DNA from: Hymenopus coronatus
Lineage: Eukaryota; Arthropoda; Insecta; Mantodea; Hymenopodidae
NCBI GenBank assembly: GCA_030762935.1
Contig: CM060881.1
Span: 102,190,501 to 102,254,500 of the forward strand
Length of the DNA stretch: 64,000 nt
Reading direction: 5' to 3'
The notes under the pieces are model-generated. The model was not told where the DNA came from. It ran no database searches and saw nothing but the letters and a program-made list of their open reading frames with translations. The position numbers and the translations under genes are program-made. Positions 45,060 to 56,847 of the stretch are shown here, one piece after another. Numbering within the stretch: position 1 is the stretch's first letter; every line of letters begins with the position of its first letter.

Positions 45060-47641
45060 CTATTTACTTTGAGAAATTGATAAGTTTTGTTGTTTAGCAC
45101 AAATAACTTGGAAAAATAGGTTTCATTTAATAACTACTAATACTTATATGGAACAGTGGATTAAAAATTGGACAATGTTCGCAAAGCTTTTGCAAGTGAT
45201 GGGAAATATGAAGGAGTAAACAGTTTGGTGAAATGAGGATAATAAAGTAGGAATCCAAGGACATATATTGTCGAAGATAGATGGGGCAGGAGATGATAAG
45301 CAATATAAGCGAAATAACGGAGATGAACGAGAAGACAGAGAACGGGATATTTACGAGTATCTCGGCAACATGGCTGCCGATCTGAGGAGATAGCTCCGAC
45401 ATACATGTTAAGATTACCAGTGTGTCAAGAGTTCAAGTTTGCTACAGAAATGATTGGAAACAGAGTTCATGATCTCAAGATGAAACCTCGACGCCACCAA
45501 AATAAAAAAGCAGAAACAAATCTATGTATAAGCTGTGGATCCGCCTCTAGGGCTATGTCGCTTCTAACTTTGACCTGAAAACGGAGTACACGAGGATTTA
45601 AGCGAAAATATGTGATATTGGTATATTTTCCTGCATTAATATTTTGTATTTATTTCTTCGGGCGTGATTCTAACACAGATTACCTAAATTACAGCCGCCT
45701 GAATCAGCAAGTGCTTAGACCTTGGTTGTGGAATGACGATAAGACTATTTCTGGGTAAAAGAATTGCCCCACAGTTTTTCTAAAGCCAAATTCAGATATA
45801 CTGGGGTTTACTAACCATTAATTGCTAGTGCAATATGCATTATTACATCCAGTTCGTTTTCATGAGTTTTTATGCTCAATTCGGTTGCATATACCATCCA
45901 ATCATTGCATATAATTACACATTCCATTATATATAGCTTTGACCCATTACATTAAAATACGCCTCTGTTCACCTTCGACATGCCTGACTAATAAGATAAA
46001 ATCGGTTACAAATACGTATTGTATAGGAGTAGACTTCGTGCACTATACAAGAAAATATACTCTAAAACATGAACAATTTAGGCAAACTATAAATTAGTCA
46101 TCTTCTGTGCTGAAGTAATTGCCAAGCTAGACAATGTAATCCACGAGCTCCGAATTGATCCTTTGTTATCAGCAAAAGAAAAGAGAATGGCATTTTGTTT
46201 GCAACCTTCCTCTTTTATGGTGAATCAAACAGGACAAAAACTACAAAAAAAGAACCGAAATGAAAAGGCATTCTGAAAAGTTTGGTACAGATTCTGATTA
46301 TTCGTCTTGTTAAGTCATGTAGAAAATTATAAATTTTTGTCAAAGATACCATATTGTTGACAATAAGATGTTACTGAAAGCAAGCAACGGGAGCTAGCAA
46401 AATAAAGAGATAGGAAATTCAAAACGATATCAAATAAAATGCGATCGGTTTATACGAAATGTATTTGAAAGAACAGTTTACTTAAAGGCTATAGACAGTT
46501 GAATGTGTGGTTTTATTTTATGTAGAAGCTTAATAGACTTACAATAATGTAATCCAAATCGCCAGGGTAAATTTTTTTTGGGGGGACCCAGAATTTTTCA
46601 AAATAAGTGGCTATTTTATGTACGGGGAACTTTCTATAACCTGGTAACAGACATAAGCAGGAAACGATTAATATAATAGGTACACAGTTATGGCGCACAC
46701 AGATTTATCAACTAGGACTTTTAGAAGTCAATGGAAAAATAACATTTAAAATAACATCAGAGCAGGCCTCTATACAGGTAACTCTAGCGACCCTCTCACG
46801 TCAGAAATCTTTCGCCCAACTCAAATCTAGATGGTGACATGTTGGCGAGTCTGAAATCCTGCCATATATTCGTATAGTGCTCTATAAAATTATACAAACA
46901 TAAAATGATCAAAAAAGAGGTTGTGTGTTATTTAAATTATTCCTAAGCATTCATTTTGCAAATTGAGATATTTTGCATTATATTTAATGGTAATGTTTGG
47001 TCCCCTTACACTTGCGAGCAAAATTCTCTAGAATGAATTAATTATAAACCGACATCGATGAGATAAGCAATCATTTCGTTCATCTATTAAGGCTTTGTAC
47101 GTTATCCTTAGCAACAGATGTTGAGGGAATCATCAAAAATAAAATTTAACACAGAAGTTAAAATAAAACAATAAATGCAGTTGCGAAGGCACTGTGTTTA
47201 CAAGCATTCCATGACGTCGCATAGCAGCGTGCTCTAAAGCTTACACGGAATGGAATGAGTTACTCTACCTTCCCCTCTGCTCCTTTAATTGTGGTATACG
47301 TGCTTTAGAGCCTTGAAAGGAAGCCCTGTGACAATAACCCTCCTCGTGTTATGGCAGCGATATTGAAACTCTTAGATATGTCCTTGGAATTGGTCCGTGG
47401 CAAAATACTCTGAAATAATAATCATCATAAGGTTTGTTTATTGCTGAGGTTATCAGAGAAAACAAATATCAGGTCCAGGTAAGAATAGGTAAAGTGTCGA
47501 AGAACAGCTTTAATAGAAGAGTAAACTATAATAACCATAAATATAATGGCCATATAAAACCTGACTCATCCTCTGAAACTAGAGTTGATCCTACAATCAA
47601 ATAGGAAATCAACGATAATCCAGCAGCAGAACTGCAAAATG
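45060..47641. other. Unassigned intergenic sequence
   Basis: About 2.6 kb in which I recognised no gene, transposon or structured repeat. ORFs at 45127-45406 and 46513-46698 (minus) are hydrophobic but motif-free. Confidence 0.35.
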
Positions 47642-47695
47642 AAAAATGTGATTTGTTCCACTCACATGACTTTCTCTATTTCAACCAAGTTCTTT
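47642..47695 (-). mobile_element. Family H repeat, terminal fragment only
   Basis: Only the closing end of the element is present: AAAAATGTGATTTGTTCC, CACTCACATGACTTTCTCTA and a few bases more. It lies about 30 bases from the Helitron terminus. Confidence 0.7.
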
Positions 47696-47723
47696 TTTTA
47701 AAAGGACATTCTTTATCTAATGA

Positions 47724-48562
47724 CTAGTTGCCCGCCCCGATTTCGCACAGAATCTTTCGTTTACAATACGACAATGCAATTAAATAATATTATAACTCAA
47801 TAATGACAATTCTTCATTGTAGTGCATTGTAGTGTACAATTTTCCTTTCAGAGAGAAAATAAATAGCGCCGATGGTTTGCTGACTCTCGCGTACGCAACG
47901 TACAACTGTACATGTGGAAAAACACGGCAATTCAAGGTTATTTCACAAATTTCTAACCCAAGACCTTGGGTTTTACTGTCATTGCGAGTGCAAGGTTCAC
48001 GATAAACTGAACAGGCTTAAATTCAAAACGAAAGTCGGTTGACATTAGTGATATATTTGTGGAACAGGCACTTCTTCGCCTTTGAACCTTCTTCTGATTA
48101 TAGTATTTTAATAAAAATTTTCATAATTTTTTTAACAGCAGTGTTGTTCCGCTGCACAATTTCCACTAATTGAGATTGCGTAGCATAATTATTTTCGAGT
48201 CAACCTTGAACTATAAATTTGTGGCGGAATCCTAAAAAATCTAAGGAATTTAAGAATTCTGTTAGATAATTGACGATTTCATTTGGATTGGTAATGGAAT
48301 CGATCGAGTTAAATGAATGCATTTGTCCATAAAGTTTACACTGATTTTTTTATAATTAAATCAAGTACATTATTATTAGTTGCTGCTAAAATAGCTCTTT
48401 CGCTCAATCAAGCATATTTCTGTAATTTACACCAATATTTGAAACACTTTGACATTTATTCTTCTTTTATATTTGTAAAGTGACAAAAATTTGGTAGAAA
48501 CAAAATGAGACCTGTAGAAGTATCAATAGGTATTTTCCATTTGTGAATGCCTCATAATACCT
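47724..48562 (-). pseudogene. Helitron Pif1-like helicase relic with element 3-prime end
   Basis: C-terminal third of a Helitron Rep/helicase, in pieces on the minus strand. In order: WKIPIDTSTGLILFLPNFC (about 48537-48480), LSERAILAATNNNVLDLI (about 48409-48360), NEIVNYLTEFLNSLDFLGF (about 48285-48225), FEFKPVQFIVNLALAMTV (about 48030-47976), then after a one-base shift QGLGLEICEITLNCRVFP and the helicase motif VI region HVQLYVAYARVSKPSALFIF (about 47925-47860). These are the hallmark blocks of animal Helitron helicases (WLSERAIL, EFLNSL, AMTINK.QG, LYVA.SR). Several stops and at least one frameshift abolish function; the enzyme would have unwound DNA during rolling-circle transposition. Downstream, a GC-rich CGGGGCGGGCAA segment precedes CTAG (47727-47724), and the next base is T, as expected for a canonical Helitron 3-prime end. 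Confidence 0.8.
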
Positions 48563-48759
48563 TTGCGCAGATTATTACGCTTTGCAATGTAGCACATATT
48601 GTTGGTATTGCAAAAAGAACGAAGTCAGCGCACCCACAAGATAGTGTGGAAAGGATGAGATAGTGCAGTTAACAGAGTGGGTAAGCAAGGATGCCGCTGG
48701 CATAATAACAATAATGGCAGCGCTTTTACTGTGTGGTGATAAATCATGATCAATATCAA

Positions 48760-48834
48760 ATAATAATATTTTCTAAGAATAGTTTGTTTGCAGAACAAAT
48801 AGAGAAAATCAATTCAATGGAACGCATCATATTT
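48760..48834 (+). mobile_element. Family H repeat, terminal fragment at the head of a tandem array
   Basis: AATAATATTTTCTAAGAATA, CAGAACAAATAGAGAAAATC and GGAACGCATCATATTT are the last ~75 bases of an element, followed directly by the next copy. Confidence 0.7.
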
Positions 48835-49652
48835 CTTTATCTACACGTACTATGTACACAGTGTATAGAGAAGGTATTGTATTCCACCCAAAAATACAAT
48901 ACCGAGATTTCATCCGAAATGCATGCTTTGGGATCTCGCAGATCGAAAAAATAAGCATTTATAGAAAAAGGTGGGTCTGTGTATGTATGTGTGTGTCGGC
49001 GGCCAGCATAGCTCAAAAAGGGAAAATCCGGAAAATACCAAACTTTATATCTTCTAAGGAAGTGACACGTAGATTTTCAAGAAAATCCTCATATTCCCAA
49101 CTACCCTTTACATGGAATAAATTTCTCAAAAAATCTCTGAAGAGTTTGATTAAAATATCGTATATTAAAGATATTTACAAGACAAGTAAAATGTATTTCC
49201 TGTATTTTCAGGAAATAGCCTCTAAGGACATCTTTATTCTGAAGGAATTTTGCGGAATTTTGCATAGCTGGTAAACCGTAAGAGATAAACACAAACCTAC
49301 TACACAATAAATGTAGAGCTCATTAAAACACACATTTTATATTACATGCATTTTTTCCTGGAGGTGACTGTTTTTAAGATATTCCTTGTTATTGATTTTA
49401 GTTTTAAAAACGGGAACTTGTCAACACCTGGCCACGCAAAGAAACAGATTTCTGTACCATAGCAACCATATTTTATGGCATTTGACTGTCGTATCCTCTT
49501 ATTTCCCTTCTACCTGTAGAGAAGAAGGTAATAAATCGTTTCTGCTAAAGTTTATCTAGATTAGAATGAAGTAAATAGAAGAATACGCCTCTTAACAATA
49601 ATTTGTTACAGGGAGTAGAGAAAATCATGTGAATGAAGTACATGAAATTTTT
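48835..49652 (+). mobile_element. Family H repeat, array unit 1
   Basis: Starts CTTTATCTACACGTACTATG with the palindrome TACTATGTACACAGTGTATA and ends GTAGAGAAAATCATGTGAAT, CATGAAATTTTT. GT tract short (about 48978-48992). The following base starts the next unit. Confidence 0.85.
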
Positions 49653-50405
49653 ACTTTCTCTAGCCCCGTATGTACAATGCACATAGTGAATTGAGAAGGT
49701 ACCGTATTCCACCCAAAAATTCGATACCGAGATTTCACTGCAAATACATGTTATAGGATCCCCTTAAACAAAATCGGAAAGTTTTTCAAGAAAATTCCAC
49801 CCCCCCTAACAACCCTTAACATGGACAAATTTTCGAAAATTTTATTTTCCCTAAAAACGGCTCTTACGATTTTGATTAAAATGTCACATATTAAAGCCAT
49901 TTCCATCACAAATAAAGTGTATATCTTGAGTTTTCTGCGAATTGCCTCGAACACCCGTTTACTCTGGATGAGTTTTTCCGAATTTTGCTTAATCGCTAAA
50001 CTGTGAGTGATAGACAAAACTTACTACACAAAATATGTAGATCTCATCAAAACACACAATTTATGTCATTTACGTTTTTGTTATGGAGGTAACCGTTTCC
50101 GAGATATTCCTTGTTATTGGTTTCTATTGTGAAGTACTTTTTCTTTTCTCAGTCAGGAAACGTCCGTTTTTATTTTGTTATACTCCTTGGCAAACAAAGA
50201 AATGATTTGTAATGACAATCGTATAGCTTTTGAAACATTTGTCTAACTCTTTAACCTAGTAAATTTCCTTATGTACCTTCTACTTATAAGGAGAAACTAA
50301 TTAATAATAACATTCTTCTAATGCTTATCTCGGTTAGCATTGTGTAGAAAGAGAAATATTTTGCAGGAGGCTTGTAGAGCAGCTAGAGAAAGCCGTTAAG
50401 TGTAA
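49653..50405 (+). mobile_element. Family H repeat, array unit 2
   Basis: Starts ACTTTCTCTAGCCCCG. The microsatellite and AACTCAAAAACG segment are deleted between GATCCCCTTAAACAAAATCG and GAAAGTTTTTCAAG. Ends CAGCTAGAGAAAGCC, where it fuses to the next unit and loses its terminal hairpin. Confidence 0.8.
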
Positions 50406-51172
50406 TAAATTTCACCGGAAATGCATGTTTTGAGATCTTCTGAATAAAAAAATTAGAAACGTGTTCGTGTGTGAGTGTGTGTGCAGCATAGCTCAAAAGC
50501 GAAAAACCATTAAGAACCAAACTTGGCATTTGGGTTGGTATCTTCCAAGGATACGACACGAATACTTTCAAGAAAATCCTCCCACTCCCAACTAGGCATT
50601 ATATGAAATATTTTTCGTAAATTTCGATTTTATCAAAAATGGCTCTAATGATTTTGATTAAAATATTGTATATTCAAAATATTTACCTGACAAATAGAAT
50701 GTATATCTTGAATTCTCTAACAAAAGCTTCTGAATACTACTTTATTCTCAATGAATTTTATGGAACTTTTTGTAACTGCTAAACCGTAAGACATGGACAA
50801 AAACTTACCAAAAAATGTAAAGCACGCTAAAACACACAATTTATGTCATATACATTTTTTTTGTAGAGTTGATCGTTTTTTTAGATATTCCTTGTTTTTG
50901 GTTTCAGCTTTAAATAACATACTATTCTCATATAGGAATTTGTGAATTCCTATCCATACAAAACTTCAGTCTCATAGCAACCACTTTTGACTATAATTTT
51001 ATCCTATGCTATTCCCTTATTTCGCTTCTGTTTACAAGGAAACAAGTAATAAGACTATTTCTGGAAATGTTTTCTCGATTAGAATGAAGTAAATAGAACC
51101 ATAAGCTTTTTAACAATAATTTTTTGCAGAGATGTTGAGAAAGTCATGTGAATGGCGCTCATAAGATTTTTT
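50406..51172 (+). mobile_element. Family H repeat, array unit 3
   Basis: Lacks the first ~85 bases and starts at ATAAATTTCACCGGAAATGC. Ends TTGAGAAAGTCATGTGAATG, CATAAGATTTTTT. Just beyond it, GGTAGAGAAAGTAAAC (51194-51209) is the border of another, opposed element. Confidence 0.8.
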
Positions 51173-51215
51173 GTACCACTCCTGTATTATAATTTGAAGG
51201 TAGAGAAAGTAAACA

Positions 51216-51625
51216 TCGGTGTAATGAGTTGTGTATAGTATTTCTAAAGTGATAAATACGATTCACTCAGCTTGCCTAAAGAGCAATGCACATGTTCACT
51301 TGTATCGTTGCATTCAGATGCCAGGCGCTTTGTGTAATAATGGAGCGAGAAGCGGCTGGAAACTGACAAGCGAAGGCGCTAAATAGCGCTCCTCTTCTGT
51401 CTGCTGCTTCCCATTCAGTTCTTATCTGTTAATAATGTAGAAGCTGAAAATGATAGTGCCAGTGTAACCTATACAGTTTAGTTCAGTACTCTATAACAGT
51501 ATGCTTTTAATGTCTATCTTTGCTTCCTTACTTGATAATTAATCCAGCTTCAAGGCTTTGTATTTTTGAACCTGCTAAATTCGCTACCGACCAATACCTG
51601 AAAACCAGGGCACAATTTTTATGCC
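51216..51625. other. Unassigned spacer
   Basis: No recognised feature. Confidence 0.35.
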
Positions 51626-53010
51626 AAAACATTTAGTGTGTTTCATTTACACAGCTTTATCTACTTATTCTGCAAAAATTATTACTGCAAATGTTTATTC
51701 TTCTATCTGTTTCATACTAATCAAATATTAACGAGACAAATACTACAAAAATCTTATTTCTTAGTTTCTTGTAATTGAAAGTGAACTTAAAGGCTAAAGT
51801 GATACTCAAATCTTTTAAAAGTGGCAATGTGGTCCAATTGGAATTCTGTTCTCCTTGTATAACGAGGATGAAAAAGGTGAATAAAGACCTTCCGTATGAG
51901 AAAAATCTATTATAAATTTAAAAACGGATACTAAGGAATGTCTCGGAAATGGTTAACTTCACACAAAAAATTATATTTCATAAATTGAGTGCTTTACGAT
52001 ATCTTAATTTTTGTGTGCTAAGCATTTGTCTATCTCTTGCTTAACAATTATGCAATATTTCATAGCGAATAAAAAGGACTTCAAGGGTATATTCCCAGAA
52101 AACTAAAAATATACATTTTATTACGACTATTTCGTTCATGACACATGATCATATTAAGTGGCAAATCCAGTATATTGGCTAACCAATCGGAACTCATTAC
52201 CTCTGCATTTTAATAGCTTTTTATCACACCCAAGTGTAACTGTTTTTCTAAATTTATCGCAACCACGTGCATTTGTTTTCTCTCTGAACTGCTGTTAGTC
52301 TCATAATAATAGTATTGGTGTGCAGTGATATTAATGGGGAAGATCCATTCCTGAAATAGACATATTAATTGAAAACTAAAATCCACAGAGTACTACAAAC
52401 AACAAAGCGAGTGTATTGAAGCAGTGCAAAACAACGGTGCCATGAGTTATGATATGTACATCAAGTTTCTCTAATTTCCGTGCAAATATACGTAAAAAAT
52501 GACATTTTAAGGAATATTATTCGTCGTGTACATATAGGCTAATCATTGTTATTTTATTCACGAAATATTATTATTAAACACAACTTACTTCAGCTTTTCT
52601 CTAGAAAAATGTATGGATAAAAGTTACAGCTCTCGTTATTTTACTCATGATAAAAGTATCCTAAGCATATGATACTTTAATCAAAATCTCTAGTGTTTTT
52701 GACAAATTCAACATTTTCGAAAAAGTTTCATGTAAAGAGTAGTTTTGCGTGGTCTATACGTGTCACACCTTGACTGATGTTGAGCTGATGTACTACTTTT
52801 GTTATTTAAATGTGCTTTTCTTTTTAAGATATGCTATATATAGATACACACCCACAATTATTGGATCTTTCTCTTAAGATGCTTATTTTTGATTCAGGAG
52901 ACCTCAAAACATATAGTTGCAGTGAAATATCAACATCAAATATTTGAGTAGAATGTAATAGGTGCCTTTTCTACCTACTATGTACATAGTACGTTACAGA
53001 GAAAGTGAAA
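51626..53010 (-). mobile_element. Family H repeat, interrupted by about 545 bases
   Basis: Opens AAAACATTTAGTGTGTTTC and follows the family to AAAATATACATTTTATT (52118). Family sequence resumes near 52664 with ATATGATACTTTAATC and closes CATAGTACGTTACAGAGAAA. The palindrome is well kept at the closing end (ACTATGTACATAGTACG). Confidence 0.75.
52119..52663. other. Unidentified insertion inside a family H copy
   Basis: Sequence unlike the host repeat and unlike the other families in the window. About 20 bases of the element seem to be lost at the junction. I found no terminal inverted repeat, Pol III box or coding motif. Confidence 0.5.
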
Positions 53011-53374
53011 CTGCAAGTAATGTAAGAATAATTAAAAAAAATAGTCCACTAACATGTTCTTCGCATTCACATGTTTATCCTTTTAATTCTCTGGGTAAGT
53101 TAGAATGTGCAAGGAGGTTTCAAGATGTTCATAGTGATAGGCTCAATAAAAAGTATCTTTCTAACAAGAGTTATTTCGATTTTATAATGAATCGGTTAAT
53201 GTATATTATGAAACAGTGTGTACAAATAATTTGTAATTCTAGTACGACACTTTGATCACATTGTATATATATTTTGGGGACAAAGAATGAAAGAATTATG
53301 CATAAAAATGTATAAACCCTTCTTCAGGTAGCGCGAGTGCCAAGCTACCGGATGGTCCAAGTGCCCGTATCTGA
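53011..53374. other. Unassigned spacer
   Basis: No recognised feature. The ORF at 52962-53255 begins inside the family H border and is not credible. Confidence 0.35.
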
Positions 53375-53895
53375 TGTTTCTAAATATCTCTTCGTGCGTT
53401 AAAAGAGTTGCAGAACACAAAGGGGCAAGTCAAGTGAATTGCATGAACTACTGGCGAGCGCGAACTTCGTTTTACTCTTCCGCTTTTTTTTTTTTTTTTT
53501 TTTTTTTTGGAAATGTTTAACATCCGCTTTTACACCCGCAGGCGATAACACTGGTGAAATGAAGATGGAGCACCGGTGGAACGCAGTGGTGGTGGAAACT
53601 GGAGACCCCGGAGAAAACCCACCCCTGCGCCGCATTGTCCACGACAAATCTCACATACGTTCGCTTGTGAGAGGCGAGTGGTCTAACTACTCGGCTACGG
53701 CGCGACCCGTGATCCGCTGACCATCTCCGCCAATTAGCAAAAGGGTTAAATTGAACGTCACTCAGTCAGTTCTCCAATCACCGGTTTTATCTTGAAATAG
53801 TTCCTTTTAATGCTGAAACTGTTTTAACGCTCGAAGTGATATCTGCATTCATAAAATAGGGGCAGTTTGGCCACCTGATATTATAAACTGGACTC
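53375..53895 (+). repeat. Repeat family R, copy 3, split by a SINE
   Basis: Left part (AAATATCTCTTCGTGCGTTA, AAAGAGTTGCAGAACACAAA, ACTTCGTTTTACTCTTCCGC) and right part (TTTTAACGCTCGAAGTGATA, GGCAGTTTGGCCAC) follow the order of the copy at 21,590-21,900. A 225-base SINE lies between them. Confidence 0.55.
53484..53708 (-). mobile_element. SINE family C, full-length copy
   Basis: Minus strand: tRNA-like head GCGCCGTAGCCGAGTAGTTA, then GACCACTCGCCTCTC, the body GTGGGTTTTCTCCGGGGTC, CGGTGCTCCATCTTCATTTC, GCCTGCGGGTGTAAAAGCGG and ATGTTAAACATTTCC, closing in a poly-A run (T-run at 53485-53509 on the plus strand). It includes the head missing from the other copies. The long poly-A suggests a comparatively young insertion. 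Confidence 0.8.
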
Positions 53896-53944
53896 CTTGA
53901 TAAATGAAATACTTCAAAACGAACTGGTGTCCACATTCCTTTGG

Positions 53945-54085
53945 CCACTTCCTTAGCTAAGTCGATAAAACAATTACCTGTTGTGCGAGGGGTCTCGGAT
54001 TCGATCCTGTCTGAGCTCGAGAAAATTTCCTTTAATCAATGTTTCATGTTGGTGATGTATCTGTGAAAGTTATAAAATGCACAGT
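53945..54085 (+). mobile_element. SINE family E, copy 2
   Basis: B-box GGATTCGATCC (about 53997), then GCTCGAGAAAATTTCCTTTA and a GTGAAAGTTATAAAATGCAC tail, as in the copy at 20,550. The A-box half is degenerate. Confidence 0.6.
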
Positions 54086-54159
54086 ATATATCTTATTGAA
54101 ATGTATACCAGGTATTATATACAATAGTACCGATTCTTTTGCCACATATCACTATGGTA

Positions 54160-54680
54160 TTAAATAATAGTTTTTCACTGTCTAACTTTATTCTTCTAAT
54201 GAAATTGTGCCCCGAAATGCATTTTTAAAAATATTTATATAAAAAGAGTAGTTTTATAGTAAATGAGTTTGCAAATAGAGCTGCAATATTATTTTATACT
54301 AGCTCTATTTAGTGTACAAGCATTATTGATTTACGTATTGTCCAAAACTCATGTTTTTAAAATTGGTGTATTATTTCGAAAAAGTAATATGACCATTTTT
54401 AATATGCTTTTGAGAGGTAGCATAAACATTTAGAGTACAATTGCATCATGTGGAACATTTGGAGCATGCAAAAGCGTTGAGAAAAAGTTTGCAGGAGAAT
54501 GAGTTTTAAAGTTAGGATAAGCATGTGCCTGCACATCTGTAGCTTCATTAATTGGTAGTTAAATATCGTTAAGTGAGAAAAACGACATTTTTCCTTAAAT
54601 TTTAGAATTTATGTAATTTTATTATGAAACAACAAATTTAATATTTTGGTTAAATTTCACAATTAAACCAACAATATAGT
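54160..54680 (+). repeat. Repeat family Q, copy 1
   Basis: Shares a collinear set of segments with 59,380-59,840: TATTTCGAAAAAGTAATATG, GAGAGGTAG, GCATCATGTGGAACATTTGG, AAGTGAGAAAAACGACAT and TTTTTCCTTAAATTTTAG. AT-rich and non-coding. Confidence 0.5.
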
Positions 54681-54937
54681 GTTTGTTTAGTGTATTTTGT
54701 ATGTTTTATCACTTATTTAAAACCAATTCGTCATAAACAGGAATAAACAATTGCGCAGGACGATACCTAAGCAGGAGTGTTAAGTCATATAATTTCATTA
54801 CAGCTCGTCTACAATAAATACCGAATGAGTCAAAAACTTCCGAACCGGCTGCTCGGTCTTTTTACTCTGGTGCTACCTACACATGATTATGCACTCCTGT
54901 AAACAGTTTTGCTCTGCTCTAGAAGTGCAGCACTGAG

Positions 54938-55530
54938 TTGACAGCGATAGTGTGTAGTTCACTTATTGCGAGTGATTTATTATTTTCTACTGTACTAAGT
55001 CAAAGTTTAATGTGGCTCAGTAGGTTTTCTACGGCACAGCGTGCATTTATTTATGATTCGTATGCTTTAACTCGGTCAGCTCACCAAATAAAAGTACGAT
55101 TTGCAGCAATATTGCGGAGATAGAATTATTGGGTCAATAACGCCCATACATACGTGAATTTAAGTTTGCTCCTTTTCTTTTAGAGACAGTGTACGTGGTT
55201 TTTGCTTTTTTCAACAAGACTCTGCACCAGTTCATACGGCAAATCTTTCGATGAGAACATTGAAAACGTGTTTAAGGACAGAAATATTAGGTAGTATAGA
55301 TTTGTGACCCTTCGGTTCTTGGACCCAATCCCCTTGGATTTCTATCTCTGAGCTCAATTAATGAATAAAGTGTATAAGTTAAAGCAATGGAAGAATTAAA
55401 ACAAAATATCTGCCAGGAAATTGCAAGCATTTCTTAAGGTGAACTACGAAAAGTGATGGATATTCTCCTAAAGAAGTGCCAAAAATATATGGACAACAAC
55501 AGTTTTTCCAGCTCCTTTCATGAAGTTGGT
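54938..55530 (+). pseudogene. DUF4817-type mariner-like transposase relic, internally deleted
   Basis: The N-terminal part (ATG at 54938, reading to 55123) contains RFSTAQRAFIYDSYALTRSA and HQIKVRFAAIL, the DUF4817 helix-turn-helix pattern. After a stop and about 80 bases the gene resumes with FQQDSAPVHTANLSMRTLKT (about 55210-55270), which carries the second catalytic Asp. A frameshift later comes PLDFYL with a stop in place of the following W, then AQLMNKVYKLK, an AMEELKQNICQEI-like stretch, LRKVMDILLKKCQKYMDNNS and SFSSSFHEVG. The region between the HTH and FQQD, including the first catalytic Asp, is deleted. The protein would have been a cut-and-paste transposase of about 350 residues. 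Confidence 0.75.
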
Positions 55531-55966
55531 AGGTTAAATGTAGCTTTCAAAATATTGTATGGTTTTATCCGCACCTTTCCATGATAGCGGCAGACGTCAA
55601 CGAGCACCAAGGACGCGGACAGGCAAAACACCGTATAGACTCATTTATTACAATTATATAGCACCAATTTGGTACTACAAAAATAGGTTTAAACAATTGA
55701 CTATTTTATATATGCTCCTCTAAAGCTATTCTAGAATAAAATTATATTCTATCAATACATTATTCACAATAAAAATTATCTAATATATGTCTATGGTACA
55801 GTTGGTATGATGTAAGCGTATCTCGGATTCAGCATAAACATGGTCTTAAAATCTAAATATCAGTACTATTGCTTTAAAATTGTTGTTAATGCTGAAGAGA
55901 CTAGATCTATGTTTTAAAATATGATAATTCTGTTTCTAAACCATGCCTTTGATATATTGTCATTAG
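55531..55966. other. Unassigned spacer
   Basis: Right flank of the transposase relic, then AT-rich DNA. No terminal repeat identified. Confidence 0.35.
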
Positions 55967-56847
55967 AAAAAAAAAATCTTATGTGTTACACTCACATGAC
56001 TTTCTCTAGGTGCTTTACAATTTCTTGCAAAATATTTTTCTTATTTCTGCACAATGCTAATCGAGATGGACATAAGCAGAAGATTCCTGTTACTTAGTTC
56101 CTTATAAGTAGAAGGGAACACTAGGCTAAATAGATAATCAAATGTTTTAAAAGTTATCGTTATGCGATTCTCATTGCAAATCGATTCTTTGCTTGGCCAG
56201 GAGTGGAGCAACTTACTGTTTTGAGAAAAGTATAAGTACTTCACAATTGAAACCAATATCAAGGAATACCTCAGAAAGGGTTACTTCTACAATAACAAGC
56301 GAAGAACAGAAGTTGTGTGTTTTTGCGAGATCTACATTTTTTGTGTAATAAGTTTTTGTATATCTCTTACGGTATAGCCATTATGCAAACTTTGGATAAA
56401 TTAATCCAGAATAAAGACATATTCTGAGGTTATTTCCAGTAAGTTCAAGTTATACATTTTATTTGGGATGTAAATAGATTTAATATACGAGGTTTAATTT
56501 AAAATTGTTCAGTCATTTTTTAGAAAATCAAAATTTTCAAATATTTTTCCATGTAAAAGGGTAGCTTTTGGTGGAGGGATTTTTCTTAAAATCTTCCACG
56601 TCGTATCCCTAGAACATACTAAACCTAAACAGCAAGTTTTGTATTTTACCGACTTTTCGTTTTTCAGTTATCGGACATAAGGACACCATAGGCGCGGATC
56701 TTTTTCTAAAAATGATTTTTTTGGGGGGATTAAGGAGACTCCAGAACGTATATTTCCGTGAAGTCTTGACATAGAATTTTTCTGTGGAATACTATACCTT
56801 CTTTATCCACTATGTACATTGTGCATGCGGCCTAGAGAAAGTAAAAA
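55967..56847 (-). mobile_element. Family H repeat, full length
   Basis: Opens AAAAAAAAAATCTTATGTG...TGACTTTCTCTA and closes GCCTAGAGAAAGTAAAAA. The CA microsatellite is essentially gone (GACATAAGGACACCATAGG). The palindrome is reduced to ACTATGTACATTGTGC. Confidence 0.85.

Noticed and set aside
48852..49274. 140-codon ORF MYTVYREG...
   Set aside because: Overlaps array unit 1 of family H. Similar peptides in other copies (13043, 58763) diverge with frameshifts, as expected of non-coding DNA.
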